A stretch of 64,000 bases of DNA from Coleofasciculus sp. FACHB-1120 (lineage in GTDB: Bacteria > Cyanobacteriota > Cyanobacteriia > Cyanobacteriales > FACHB-T130). Both the position numbers and the translations under genes were made by a program. The stretch is taken from NCBI RefSeq assembly GCF_014698845.1, contig NZ_JACJTV010000006.1:62001-126000 (forward strand), in the 5' to 3' direction. Below, one piece after another: positions 46,672 through 56,040 of this stretch (positions within the stretch are counted from its first letter, which is position 1; each line of letters starts with the position of its first letter). Below the pieces are notes generated by a model that was given only the letters and a program-made list of their open reading frames with translations, was not told the DNA's origin and made no database searches.

Positions 46672-47034
46672 ATGAGTAGATTTTGGTGGAAAGTCCTGGG
46701 AACACTCTGTGTCATTGCCGGGATACATCTCCTAACGGAGATGTCCCGTATCATTCCTGGTTTGCCTCCTGAAAGGCGATCGGAATCCTTGTTTTTGGCA
46801 AGCGCAATTATAGTGATATGCTTCCTCAGTGCAATCTTATGTTTTTTCCCACGTAGCCAATGGATAACTTTGCGAATTTTGGGTGCCTATGGTGTCGCAG
46901 CATGCATATTTAATATTGTTGAAGGATTTCGTACCCGTAACTATGCCAACATAGGAATAACTTTATTGTTTTGGCTACCAGGTTCGATTTACTTGATCTG
47001 GAGTGGCAAGATGAATAACTCAGAGAGTGATTAA
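46672..47034 (+). CDS. Hypothetical membrane protein
   Basis: A 120-residue protein with about four transmembrane helices (VLGTLCVIAGIHLLTEMSRI; FLASAIIVICFLSAILCFFP; LGAYGVAACIFNIVEG; IGITLLFWLPGSIYLIWSG). No family is recognised. It may be co-transcribed with the TPR gene upstream. Confidence 0.55.
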   Translation: MSRFWWKVLGTLCVIAGIHLLTEMSRIIPGLPPERRSESLFLASAIIVICFLSAILCFFPRSQWITLRILGAYGVAACIFNIVEGFRTRNYANIGITLLFWLPGSIYLIWSGKMNNSESD

Positions 47035-47120
47035 TAATCGCGATTATTAATTCTCTAGGACGGCAGAGATGTTTGTGGCAATATAGCAATCCTTTTTGAG
47101 TTCTGAGATGCTAGCCGTTT

Positions 47121-47153
47121 AGATACCTGACTTCTTAGAAAAGTCGGGTATCT
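47121..47153. repeat. Hairpin repeat (AGATACCTGACTT type)
   Basis: A 13-base stem with one G-T pair (AGATACCTGACTT and AAGTCGGGTATCT) around CTTAGAA. It lies in the gap after the membrane-protein gene and before the convergent PQQ-type gene. It may end transcription from either side. Confidence 0.75.
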
Positions 47154-47234
47154 CACGTTTAGAAATTATTTAGGATTGCTATAAACTTATCCACAAATTA
47201 ACCTAAAAGCTATTCTTTAGGGCAATGGCTAGTT

Positions 47235-48476
47235 CTAGCGAGTGGCAAAGGACTGCACAACACTCTTGACATCATTTCCCACAGCGTTACTGCTTAAGAA
47301 TAGGCGAGCGCCATTGAGAACGAATCGATAGATGTGGCTTTCACGGAAGAGCGGAGTGTGCCAAACCAGTTGTCCGCTTGTAGCATCAAATGCATTTACC
47401 CGGCTATGGTTCTTAGCTGAGCCATAGAAACCGAGAGCGCTAAAACCTTCGATCTCCATATCACCTGTATAAATAATATTGTCTGCCAGAGCGATGGGTC
47501 TGGGTTCTCGATCATCCTGGCGGGATAAAGTAAATTGCCGACGCATCGCCCCAGTCTGCCGATCCAGAACGACAAAGCGCGTACTCGTCTTAGCATCACC
47601 GTCCCAGATAAACACTTCGCGATCGCTAGCTATTTTGGCTTCACCACCCCGCATGGTATGAGTCCAGCGTTCCTTGCCCGTTTTTAAATCGAGTGCCTTG
47701 ACCCAACCAGGTTCCTTTCCTGTACGGTCTTTGCTATACACTGCCGGATATACAGTGTCTCCTAAAACTGTGACATCCGTTAGCTCAGATGAGGTGTTCC
47801 AAGTCCAGAGGACTTTGCCTGTAGCGGCATCTAATCCGGTGAGTTGGTATCCTCTTTGGGGTGTACTGGGATTAACTAACACGGGCAAAAATACTACTCC
47901 ATTCTGAACCACAGGTAATTTTTCAGAGGAGGTAGAAACCATACTGTCTTTAGGGGTGACAAACTTCCAGAGCAGTTTATCTGGAGTACGGGCAGAAATT
48001 TCGTTGTGATCGCTTTCTACTCCCTGTTTGACATCACTATTGAGAATGAAGGCTCCCTGAAATACTCCGATCGCTCCCTCAAAGTCTGGATTGTCCAGTG
48101 GCAATACTGCTTTTGTTTTCCCTGTGTTGGCATCAAGCGTCACTAGATTTTTGGGATCGTCAACCAGCGGCAGTGACCCAAAATCGCTGGCATAGATAGT
48201 ATTACCATCTACAGCAAACACCCTGCCAATCGGCTGCTGGCTCTGCCATTGCACCTTCCCAGTGGCAGGATCAAGTGACTGAAGGGCTGAAGGCTTTGTA
48301 GTCCCCGTTGGCACGAGCAATCGGTTTTCTGTAGCGATTAGTGCCGTACTCGCGTGTAGGTTTACTGACCACACAGGCTGACGAGTCGATGCTGCACTAA
48401 TGGCAGACGCGATCGCGTGGTAGCCCAGCACCAGCACTACACCTACCAGTACATATTTGAAAAGCTTTTTAAACAC
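47235..48476 (-). CDS. PQQ-like beta-propeller protein
   Basis: A 413-residue protein with an N-terminal membrane anchor (YVLVGVVLVLGYHAIASAIS) and a beta-propeller built from W-x-x-L-type repeats (SLDPATGKVQWQSQQ; TLDANTGKTKAVLPLD; GLDAATGKVLWTWNTSSELT; ALDLKTGKERWTHTM; AFDATSGQLVWHTPLF). These repeats resemble those of PQQ-dependent dehydrogenases and BamB, but no catalytic residues are obvious. Possibly a periplasmic scaffold or membrane-assembly factor. Confidence 0.88.
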   Translation of the reverse strand: MFKKLFKYVLVGVVLVLGYHAIASAISAASTRQPVWSVNLHASTALIATENRLLVPTGTTKPSALQSLDPATGKVQWQSQQPIGRVFAVDGNTIYASDFGSLPLVDDPKNLVTLDANTGKTKAVLPLDNPDFEGAIGVFQGAFILNSDVKQGVESDHNEISARTPDKLLWKFVTPKDSMVSTSSEKLPVVQNGVVFLPVLVNPSTPQRGYQLTGLDAATGKVLWTWNTSSELTDVTVLGDTVYPAVYSKDRTGKEPGWVKALDLKTGKERWTHTMRGGEAKIASDREVFIWDGDAKTSTRFVVLDRQTGAMRRQFTLSRQDDREPRPIALADNIIYTGDMEIEGFSALGFYGSAKNHSRVNAFDATSGQLVWHTPLFRESHIYRFVLNGARLFLSSNAVGNDVKSVVQSFATR

Positions 48477-48607
48477 CGGGACGACTCCACTTCAACCTGA
48501 GAAAATCATAATTTGGAACCAAACCAAACCCGGCTGATTTTCCCCATAATTTAAGCTTTTTGAATCTATCCCTCAGCCTGCGAGCAAAACAGTTACAGAA
48601 CTTGAGA

Positions 48608-49906
48608 TTAAGCGATCGCTACCAGGTCACGGTACTCACTCAAAAGTTCCTCTTGAGTGAGCGCATCGGTTTCTGTTTGTGGACTCCAGAGTAGTTCAAA
48701 CACCATTAGATAGTCGAGGCTGATGGCTGTAACTTTCTCTAAAGCTTGCTTGACATCTTGTGCAGAAGTGAGGTTTTTAAATAACGGCTGGTCGTCAGCA
48801 GTGCCGATGAGCAATGTTACTACGATATATGCTGGTAGTTCTTCATCTGGATCGAGTTCGACTTGTTGCTGGCTAATTTTGCCATCTACGTTAGAGAGGG
48901 TTTCAGCCGTAAATTTGCTGCGTTCTTGTAACGAAAGTTTGTTGAAAACTGTTTCGGCTTCCTCTCGACTGGAAACTGTCTGCGAACTGCCCAAAATATG
49001 AGTCCAGGATTCAGAATTTTCTAGCAATGCTTGAACAGATGCTTTTAATAGCTGCATCAACCCTTCCTGGGTTTGGGTATTCGCCGTGAGACTTAATTGA
49101 GACAATTTTGATTGAATCGCACCTGCCTGGGCTGTTAGCGCAATTTGTAGTTGGCTAATGGTGACGATATCATTTTCAAGCTCATTCTGATTCATGGTTT
49201 TGGGTTTTGGGTTGGAACTAGAATCTTTTAACCAAGCCGCAAATAAATCGGGACGGCGATCGCGCGTTCGCTCAATTTGTCTATCTCTTCGCCAGCGTTC
49301 AATCTCCCCATGATTCCCCGATAGCAAAACATCCGGCACCTTCCACCCGCGAAAGTCAGCCGGACGGGTGTATTGAGGATAATCTAACAATCCCGCCTCG
49401 AAACTTTCTGCTTTTAAAGACTCTTCTTTCCCCACCGTTCCCGGTAGTAGGCGGATGGTGCCGTTGAGCAGTGCCAATGCCGGAATTTCTCCACAAGTCA
49501 AGACAAAATCTCCTAAAGATACCTCCCGTGTCACCAAATTCAGCACCCGCTCATCGACACCTTCATAATGACCGCAAATAATTACCAATTGGTCATAATT
49601 GGCTGCCAATTCTCGAAACAGCGGTTGTTTCATCGGTTCTCCCTGCGGCGTCATCAGGATCGTCTCGCGTCTGGGTAGAACTGGTAGCGACTCCACCGCC
49701 CCAAATATCGGCTCTGGCTTCATCAACATCCCCACACCGCCGCCGTAAGGCTCATCATCCACGCGGCGGTGTTTATCGGTGGCAAAGTTGCGGGGATCGA
49801 TCAGATGCACGGAAGCAATCTGTTTGGCTAAAGCTTTCGCCAACAGTCCCGAACTCAGGGGAGAGGAGAAAAAATCTGGAAAAAGAGTAACAATATCAAA
49901 TCGCAC
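48608..49906 (-). CDS. trmD: TrmD tRNA (guanine-N1)-methyltransferase fused to a DUF1517-like domain
   Basis: 432 residues in one open frame. Residues 1 to about 228 are TrmD, which makes m1G37 in tRNA: MRFDIVTLFPDFFSSPLSSG, VDDEPYGGGVGMLMKPEP, and the SAM-binding knot at IICGHYEGVDERVLNL, VSLGDFVLTCGEIPALALL and LLDYPQYTRPADFRGW. A short linker SSSNPKPKT then leads to MNQNELENDIVTISQLQIAL and a domain that matches the C-terminal DUF1517 part of the protein at 43738-44979. An ATG at 49195 could start a separate protein, but there is no ribosome site before it and no stop codon between the parts. Confidence 0.88.
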   Translation of the reverse strand: MRFDIVTLFPDFFSSPLSSGLLAKALAKQIASVHLIDPRNFATDKHRRVDDEPYGGGVGMLMKPEPIFGAVESLPVLPRRETILMTPQGEPMKQPLFRELAANYDQLVIICGHYEGVDERVLNLVTREVSLGDFVLTCGEIPALALLNGTIRLLPGTVGKEESLKAESFEAGLLDYPQYTRPADFRGWKVPDVLLSGNHGEIERWRRDRQIERTRDRRPDLFAAWLKDSSSNPKPKTMNQNELENDIVTISQLQIALTAQAGAIQSKLSQLSLTANTQTQEGLMQLLKASVQALLENSESWTHILGSSQTVSSREEAETVFNKLSLQERSKFTAETLSNVDGKISQQQVELDPDEELPAYIVVTLLIGTADDQPLFKNLTSAQDVKQALEKVTAISLDYLMVFELLWSPQTETDALTQEELLSEYRDLVAIA

Positions 49907-50316
49907 AGCAGAAGTCGGTGATAGTGAGTGGTAGGTTGATTTTAGCCATTACCTACGACCCTCTACCGATTACAGACTACTCAGTATCCCCAATCTCAAG
50001 CTAATGTTAAATATTTTGTAAAAAAAGTTGACTCAATCTGGCATTATGCATATAGGATTAAGCCGACAAGCAAGCAAGCAAGTGGCGATCTGTAACGTTT
50101 GTTACTCAACAACCTAGAAAAACAATTAAATTGTTTGGTGATGTTGGTGGAACGCCTGCCAGAGAGATTGATCAGGAAATTGAGACGATTGACAAGCGTG
50201 AAAATAGGGATTTTCCTGGTGAGCAAGGGGGTTAGCAAGAGTTGAACAAGAACCATGCATCAGGATAAATTGGCATTCCTATCAACTGGCAGAACGATAG
50301 TATTCGATATCACCCT
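49907..50316. other. Intergenic region before the cyanophycin genes
   Basis: 410 bases between trmD and cphB, which are divergent. A 70-codon frame at 50044-50256 on the minus strand has no family and is not called. AT-rich stretches near 50000-50040 could hold promoters. Confidence 0.5.
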
Positions 50317-51186
50317 ATGCTCAAGAGCCACATGATGTTGCAGTTAGAACCTCAATCCTTAGTACAGAGGATGCCCCAATCAACGAAAACCGCCATCATG
50401 GTGATCGGCGGTGCGGAAGACAAAGTTCACGGACGAGAGATATTACAAACCTTTTTTAATCGTGCTGGCTCAACGGATGCTTGCATTGCGATTATTCCGT
50501 CAGCATCCAGAGAACCTGCGGTGATTGGCGATCGCTACCTCACCATCTTTCAAGAGATGGGTGCGAAAGTAGTGAAAGTGTTAGATATCCGCGAACGCGA
50601 ACAGAGTTACGATCCCTTGATGCAGGAGTACATTGAAGAGTGTACAGGGGTTTTTATGACTGGAGGCGACCAACTTCGACTCTGTGGACTGCTTGGCGAG
50701 ACGCCATTTATGGAAAGAATCCGATACCGAGCGCAACTGGGAGAGATCACGCTGGCAGGAACCAGTGCAGGCGCGGCGGTGATGGGTCATCATATGATTG
50801 CGGGAGGCGGTAGCGGCGAGTCTCCCAATCGTTCCCTAGTCGATATGGCACTAGGGTTAGGAATTTTACCGGATGTGATCGTGGATCAACACTTTCACAA
50901 TCGCAATCGCATGGCGCGTCTGATTAGTGCGATTTCGGCTCATCCAGACAAATTAGGGATTGGGATTGACGAAGATACCTGCGCCTTAGTGGAAGCGGAT
51001 GGTCTTTTGCAGGTAGTCGGCAAAGGCACCGTGTCTATCGTCGATCCTGGGGAGATATCTCACACCAATCAATCTTTAGTCGGAGCAACCGATCCGATTA
51101 GTATTTTCAATCTACGATTGCACATTCTCAGTTATGGCGATCGCTACCATTTACACCAGCGAGTCATCCTGCTACCCGATGGCTGA
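50317..51186 (+). CDS. cphB: Cyanophycinase
   Basis: CphB is a serine peptidase that degrades cyanophycin to beta-Asp-Arg dipeptides, releasing stored nitrogen. 289 residues. The nucleophile is in LAGTSAGAAVMG; the VIGGAEDKVHGREIL opening, GVFMTGGDQLRL and VVDQHFHNRNRMARL segments are typical. The first ATG (50317) gives a slightly longer N-terminus than usual; a later ATG (50332 or 50335) is also possible. cphA follows on the same strand, so they probably form one transcript. Confidence 0.95.
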   Translation: MLKSHMMLQLEPQSLVQRMPQSTKTAIMVIGGAEDKVHGREILQTFFNRAGSTDACIAIIPSASREPAVIGDRYLTIFQEMGAKVVKVLDIREREQSYDPLMQEYIEECTGVFMTGGDQLRLCGLLGETPFMERIRYRAQLGEITLAGTSAGAAVMGHHMIAGGGSGESPNRSLVDMALGLGILPDVIVDQHFHNRNRMARLISAISAHPDKLGIGIDEDTCALVEADGLLQVVGKGTVSIVDPGEISHTNQSLVGATDPISIFNLRLHILSYGDRYHLHQRVILLPDG

Positions 51187-51464
51187 TGAGTGAAGATGAG
51201 TGAATATTACCAGCGGTACTTCAATTCCAAATTTGAAACTTGTCATGATTGCCCTTTTGGCAAAAAACTGTTCGTGGAGAACAGTTTAGTGACTTTTTAA
51301 AGCTGGAAACTAGGGAATTGCTTAAAGTAGCAGCGGATTCAGTAAGGGCGAAGCCTTTATGGCAAAATTTCCTCTTAAAAGCAGCAGATGTTAAATTGCT
51401 TGCATCTTCGTCCCTATCCGCCATTCGACAGCTCACATCCTCTGAATCACCCGCAAAAGTAGCC

Positions 51465-54161
51465 ATGAGAATTTTAAAAATCCAGACATTACGGGGTCCC
51501 AACTACTGGAGTATTCGACGGCAAAAATTGGTCGTCATGCGCCTAGATTTAGAAGAACTTGCAGAAAAGCCATCTAATCAGATTCCTGGCTTCTACGAGG
51601 GATTAATCCAGGTGCTACCAAGTCTGGAAGAACACTTCTGTTCCCCTGGCTGTCGAGGTGGTTTCTTGAGCCGAGTCAAAGAAGGCACGATGATGGGACA
51701 TATCATCGAACACGTTGCCCTAGAACTCCAGGAACTCGCTGGGATGCCAGCTGGCTTTGGTCGCACCCGCGAAACAGCCACCCCAGGCATTTACCAGGTG
51801 GTCATTGAGTACCACGATGAACAAGCTGGTCGCTATGCCGCCAGAGCAGCCGTGCGCCTCTGTCAGAGCATTGTAGACACCGGCACCTACTCCGCTCAAG
51901 AGTTAGCACAGGATCTCAAAGACCTGAGAGATTTCGCACGGGATGCTGCCCTCGGCCCCAGCACCGAAACCATTGTCAAAGAAGCCGAAGCCAGGGGAAT
52001 TCCCTGGATGCCTTTAAGCGTTCGCGCCATGATTCAGATAGGGTATGGCGTCTATCAGAAGCGAATGCAGGCAACTTTGAGCAACCACTCCAGCATTTTG
52101 GGCGTCGAGCTTGCCTCAGACAAAGAAGGCACCAAAAAAATGTTGCGCGAAGCCGGGGTGCCGGTTCCACGCGGCACAGTGATTCACTACCTGGACGAAC
52201 TTGAAGACGCCATTGACGAGGTGGGTGGCTACCCAATCGTCCTCAAGCCCCTCGATGGCAACCACGGGCGGGGCATTACTATCAACATCACCGACTTCAA
52301 ACAAGCAGAAGAAGCCTATGATGCTGCCAGTACAGCTTCTAAAACTCGCTCGGTGATTATTGAACGCTACTATAGCGGACGCGACCACCGAGTATTAGTC
52401 GTCAACGGCAAATTGGTGGCAGTTGCGGAACGAGTCCCCGCCCATGTTGTGGGAGATGGCAGATCCACGATTGAGCAATTGATTGAGCTAACCAATAGCG
52501 ATCCCCATCGAGGTGAAGGGCACGATAACATCCTCACCAAAATTGAAGTAGACCGCACCACCTTCTCGCTGTTGCAACGGCAGGGGTATACCCTAGAAAC
52601 CGTGCTATCCGCTGGAGAGATTTTTTACCTGCGGGCAACAGCCAACCTCAGCACCGGCGGGATTGCAGTTGACCGGACTGACGAAATCCATCCCGAAAAT
52701 ATCTGGCTTTGCGAACGAGTCGCCAAGATTATCGGGTTGGATATTGCTGGAATTGATGTGGTGACATCTGATATCAGCAAACCCTTGCGAGAAGTGGATG
52801 GGGTGATTGTTGAGGTGAACGCCGCCCCCGGATTCCGGATGCACGTTTGTCCTAGCCAGGGTTTGCCGCGAAATGTGGCTGCCCCCGTGCTAGATATGCT
52901 CTTTCCGCCAGGAACCCCCACTCGCGTTCCGATCATTTCCATCACTGGCACCAACGGCAAAACGACAACAACTCGTCTGATTGCTCACATTTTCAAGCAG
53001 ACGGGGAAAACAATTGGCTACACCACCACCGATGGCACCTACATTGGGGATTATATGGTGGAACCGGGGGATAACACCGGCCCTCAAAGTGCCCAGCTGA
53101 TTCTTTCAGATCCCACAGTAGAAGTGGCGGTGCTAGAAACGGCGCGGGGGGGGATTCTCCGCTCTGGTTTAGCCTTCAGCGCCTCTGATGTGGGCGTGGT
53201 CTTAAATGTGGCTGCCGACCACCTGGGAATTGGCGATATTGAAACGATCGAAGATATGGCTCATCTCAAGAGCGTAGTCGTGGAATCAGTGATGCCAGAA
53301 GGCTATGCCGTCCTGAACGCCGACGATCCCCTCGTGGCAGCGATGGCGCGGCGGGTGCAAGGACAAGTCGCTTATTTCACCATGAATCCAGAAAATGAGC
53401 TGGTGCGAGAACATACCCGCCGGGGCGGTTTGGCAGCAGCTTATGAAAATGGCTATCTGTCGATTTTGAAGGGAGATTGGGTACTACGGATTGAACAAGC
53501 GGTGAATGTGCCACTGACGATGGAGGCACGGGCACCTTTTCAAATTGCCAATGCGCTAGCAGCGAGTTTGGCGGCTTTTGCGGAAGGGGTGAAGATTGAG
53601 GAAATTCGTCAGGGCTTAAATACATTCCGCGCCTCGGCTTCTCAGACACCAGGACGAATGAATATGTTCGAGATGGGCAACTATAATGCTCTGATCGATT
53701 ATGCTCACAATGCAGCCAGCTATGAGGCGTTGGGTGGTTTTGTCCGCAACTGGCCTGGTGAGAGAATTGGTGTGGTAGGTGGTCCTGGCGATCGCCGCGA
53801 TGAAGATTTCGTGACTCTGGGCACACTCTCGGCAAATATGTTTGACCGCATCATTATCAAGGAAGATGATGATACGCGCGGGCGTCCTCGCGGCGAGGCA
53901 GCTGCCTTAATCTCTCAGGGAATTCAGCAAGAAAAGCCAGATTCCCGCTATGAAACCATTCTGGATGAGACGACCGCTATAAATACGGCGCTGGGGCAAG
54001 CACCAGAAGGCAGTTTAGTGGTCATTTTGCCAGAAAGCGTCACTCGTGCGATTAGCTTAATTGAGGCGCGTCGCCCTCAAACGGAGAACGGACATCAGCC
54101 GATTGCGCCGTCGGTGGAAAATCAAAATAGCTTGAAGGCGTCTGTAGCACAGACCCTTTAA
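51465..54161 (+). CDS. cphA: Cyanophycin synthetase
   Basis: CphA polymerises aspartate and arginine into cyanophycin, the cyanobacterial nitrogen store. 898 residues in three parts: an N-terminal domain (about 1-160), an ATP-grasp domain (about 190-480; EAGVPVPRGTVIHYLDELED, GYPIVLKPLDGNHGRGITIN, VVEVNAAPGFRMH) and a Mur-ligase-like domain (about 490-890) with the P-loop ITGTNGKTTTTRLI and later NYNALIDYAHNAASYEALG. Though the frame is open from 51249, the conserved protein starts MRILKIQTLRGPNYWSIRR at 51465, so that start is used. cphB lies 278 bases upstream. Confidence 0.96.
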   Translation: MRILKIQTLRGPNYWSIRRQKLVVMRLDLEELAEKPSNQIPGFYEGLIQVLPSLEEHFCSPGCRGGFLSRVKEGTMMGHIIEHVALELQELAGMPAGFGRTRETATPGIYQVVIEYHDEQAGRYAARAAVRLCQSIVDTGTYSAQELAQDLKDLRDFARDAALGPSTETIVKEAEARGIPWMPLSVRAMIQIGYGVYQKRMQATLSNHSSILGVELASDKEGTKKMLREAGVPVPRGTVIHYLDELEDAIDEVGGYPIVLKPLDGNHGRGITINITDFKQAEEAYDAASTASKTRSVIIERYYSGRDHRVLVVNGKLVAVAERVPAHVVGDGRSTIEQLIELTNSDPHRGEGHDNILTKIEVDRTTFSLLQRQGYTLETVLSAGEIFYLRATANLSTGGIAVDRTDEIHPENIWLCERVAKIIGLDIAGIDVVTSDISKPLREVDGVIVEVNAAPGFRMHVCPSQGLPRNVAAPVLDMLFPPGTPTRVPIISITGTNGKTTTTRLIAHIFKQTGKTIGYTTTDGTYIGDYMVEPGDNTGPQSAQLILSDPTVEVAVLETARGGILRSGLAFSASDVGVVLNVAADHLGIGDIETIEDMAHLKSVVVESVMPEGYAVLNADDPLVAAMARRVQGQVAYFTMNPENELVREHTRRGGLAAAYENGYLSILKGDWVLRIEQAVNVPLTMEARAPFQIANALAASLAAFAEGVKIEEIRQGLNTFRASASQTPGRMNMFEMGNYNALIDYAHNAASYEALGGFVRNWPGERIGVVGGPGDRRDEDFVTLGTLSANMFDRIIIKEDDDTRGRPRGEAAALISQGIQQEKPDSRYETILDETTAINTALGQAPEGSLVVILPESVTRAISLIEARRPQTENGHQPIAPSVENQNSLKASVAQTL

Positions 54162-54182
54162 AGGCTCATCGGTTAGATATTT

Positions 54183-54211
54183 GTAGGGACGCGGCAATGC
54201 CGTGTCCCTAC
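54183..54211. repeat. Hairpin repeat between cphA and tatA
   Basis: A 13-base stem (GTAGGGACGCGGC / GCCGTGTCCCTAC, with one G-T pair) around AAT, close to the hairpin at 4537-4563. It lies between the ends of cphA and tatA, which are convergent, and so could end transcription from both sides. Confidence 0.8.
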
Positions 54212-54214
54212 ACG

Positions 54215-54391
54215 TTATTTGAGGTCTTGATCTTCATCTGCTGGTTCATCGTCCACGCCCCTTACTCCGTCCTTGAACCCGCGTAAAGTCTTACCCAGCG
54301 AGCTTCCCAGTTCGGGAATCTTCTTGGGGCCGAAAATTAAAATCGCTGCGATCGCGATTACTCCCACTTCAGGCCATCCTAAACCAAACAT
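54215..54391 (-). CDS. tatA: Sec-independent protein translocase TatA/E
   Basis: A 58-residue TatA-family pore protein of the twin-arginine export system. One N-terminal transmembrane helix (FGLGWPEVGVIAIAAILIF) is followed by the FGPKKIPELG hinge and an amphipathic helix (SSLGKTLRGFKDGVRG) with an acidic tail. ATG at 54391 has AGGAG upstream; a GTG eight codons further up is also open but less likely. A truncated copy of its 5' end lies at 55957-56000. Confidence 0.92.
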   Translation of the reverse strand: MFGLGWPEVGVIAIAAILIFGPKKIPELGSSLGKTLRGFKDGVRGVDDEPADEDQDLK

Positions 54392-54431
54392 ACCCGTCTC
54401 CTGCGAACTATCCACAATTAACTATAGGAGA

Positions 54432-55856
54432 CTATCTATCATTTGGAGGAAGCTGTTCAGTTGTTATCGGTCTTGTAATCGGCAATCTCAACCATTGGCT
54501 CAATTCATAAGCGATCCAATCGAGTTCCGGTTCAGTCACCAACTCACCAGATGCCAACTCATAGTTCTGCGTTCCCGCCCAAATAATAACGCGGGGTTTG
54601 ACCTCAACTTGCCTACCCCTTGCACCAGTGGTCAAGTATTTTCTGGTGTGTTCCAGCATACTGATGTCTTGTCTTTGTGCCAACCTAGAAAAATTGAATT
54701 TCAATCCCAATAGCTCATAGGCTAAGGAAATTTGCTGCCGGTCGATACGCAGGTAAACTCGTCCAAACAACGCAAAGAGAATCTGCCAGATCATACTCAC
54801 GCCAGCATACCAAAAGGGTAGTGAAAACAACACCATAAATAAGTTGAAGCCGGACGCTGCAAATAGGACAGAACTTGTCCACACAAAGATGAATGAATTC
54901 CAAGCGATCGCAAAAAAGCACAATTGTCTAATTTCCGAAGTAAATCCCTTGGGAGGAATCTGAATTCCAATAAAATCGGCATTATTGATAAGCAGAACTT
55001 TGCTACCCGTTGGTTTCCTAACAGCTACAGCGGCACTATCTACTGTTAAGTATTCTTCTTCCAAAGCTAGCAGTGCTTCTTGGGCTGAAGCCAAGCGTCG
55101 CTCTAAGCTGGGTTCTGTCATCCACCTTAACCAGCTACTCAATGTTGGGCTAAGATTAGCCGCTTGCTCAAATTGAATTCGTCCATCCTTATGCGGTAAA
55201 TCTGCTGGATGAGTGCCCGTTACCAAAGTAATCAACGTTGCGCCTAAGCTATACAAGTCGGATGATGGAACTGCGCGATCGCCAAATTGTTCCGGTGGCA
55301 TATAGCCATAAGTTCCCACTACAGTAATCGTCCCACCTTCTTTGGCAGCTAGCGTTTGCACCGAACCGAAATCTACCAGATAAACCTCTCCGATACTATT
55401 ACCAGTACGATTAGTTAATAAAATATTGCTCGGTTTGATATCGCGGTGGATGACAGCAGGTTGACGCCCATGTAGGTAAATTAGAATTTCTAAAATTGAT
55501 GTTGCCAGTTGTTTGATTTCGGCTTCGCTAAAACTACGTCCACCTTTAAGATGTTCTTCTAGAGATTTTGCTTCTATATAAGTTTGTACGAGAGCAAATC
55601 CTTTGCTGTTGGGTGAATTAACTTCAAAAAAGTCAAGGTAGCGCGGAATAGCCGGATGTGCTAAGGATTTTAAAGTTTCGGCTTCGCGTTCAAATAACTT
55701 AAGATGCTCCCACTCAAAATCACCGCCAAAAGTCAATACTTTGATTATTACTAATTGTTGCGTTTCTTCGTCACGCGCGAGTAGCGTCCGGCGTCCAGCG
55801 CGTTTCCCAAGCTGTTGTTCGATTTGGTAGCGATCGCCTAAGACTTCACCATTCAT
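54432..55856 (-). CDS. Serine/threonine protein kinase, copy 1
   Basis: A 474-residue kinase with an intact catalytic domain (about 8-270): glycine-rich loop QLGKRAGRRTLLARD, K39 in VIIKVL, catalytic VIHRDIKPSNILL, LVDFGSVQ and the VGTYGYMPPEQFGDRAVPSS activation region. The C-terminal part (about 330-420) carries hydrophobic segments (FFAIAWNSFIFVWTSSVLF; LFMVLFSLPFWYAGVSMIW) and a soluble tail of unknown role. The start is ATG at 55856. The neighbouring kinase at 56041-57489 is its paralogue. Confidence 0.92.
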   Translation of the reverse strand: MNGEVLGDRYQIEQQLGKRAGRRTLLARDEETQQLVIIKVLTFGGDFEWEHLKLFEREAETLKSLAHPAIPRYLDFFEVNSPNSKGFALVQTYIEAKSLEEHLKGGRSFSEAEIKQLATSILEILIYLHGRQPAVIHRDIKPSNILLTNRTGNSIGEVYLVDFGSVQTLAAKEGGTITVVGTYGYMPPEQFGDRAVPSSDLYSLGATLITLVTGTHPADLPHKDGRIQFEQAANLSPTLSSWLRWMTEPSLERRLASAQEALLALEEEYLTVDSAAVAVRKPTGSKVLLINNADFIGIQIPPKGFTSEIRQLCFFAIAWNSFIFVWTSSVLFAASGFNLFMVLFSLPFWYAGVSMIWQILFALFGRVYLRIDRQQISLAYELLGLKFNFSRLAQRQDISMLEHTRKYLTTGARGRQVEVKPRVIIWAGTQNYELASGELVTEPELDWIAYELSQWLRLPITRPITTEQLPPNDR

Positions 55857-55956
55857 ACTTGTCGGCTGTCCCTAGCTTATACAGGCGGTTATAGCTTCAG
55901 ATTACAGTTTTTGGCAAGCTGGCACATTAAGACACTAGGTGTGGAACATCAATAGT

Positions 55957-56000
55957 GCGATCGCGATTACTCCCACTTCAGGCCATCCTAAACTAAACAT
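55957..56000 (-). pseudogene. Truncated tatA 5' end
   Basis: Minus-strand MFSLGWPEVGVIAIA matches the first 15 residues of tatA (one change), with the same AGGAG leader beyond 56000, then loses similarity after about 45 bases. It is a remnant left when the kinase-plus-tatA-start segment was duplicated; it cannot make a translocase. Confidence 0.75.
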
Positions 56001-56040
56001 ACCCGTCTCCTGCGAACTATCCACAATCAACTATAGGAAA

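Noticed and set aside
50044-50256. 70-codon frame on the minus strand between trmD and cphB
   Set aside because: No family, no ribosome site, and composition like spacer DNA.
51249-51464. 72 extra codons in frame before cphA
   Set aside because: The conserved CphA N-terminus (MRILKIQTLRGPNYWS) begins at 51465; the upstream part has no similarity and looks like spacer. A frame open this long can occur by chance.
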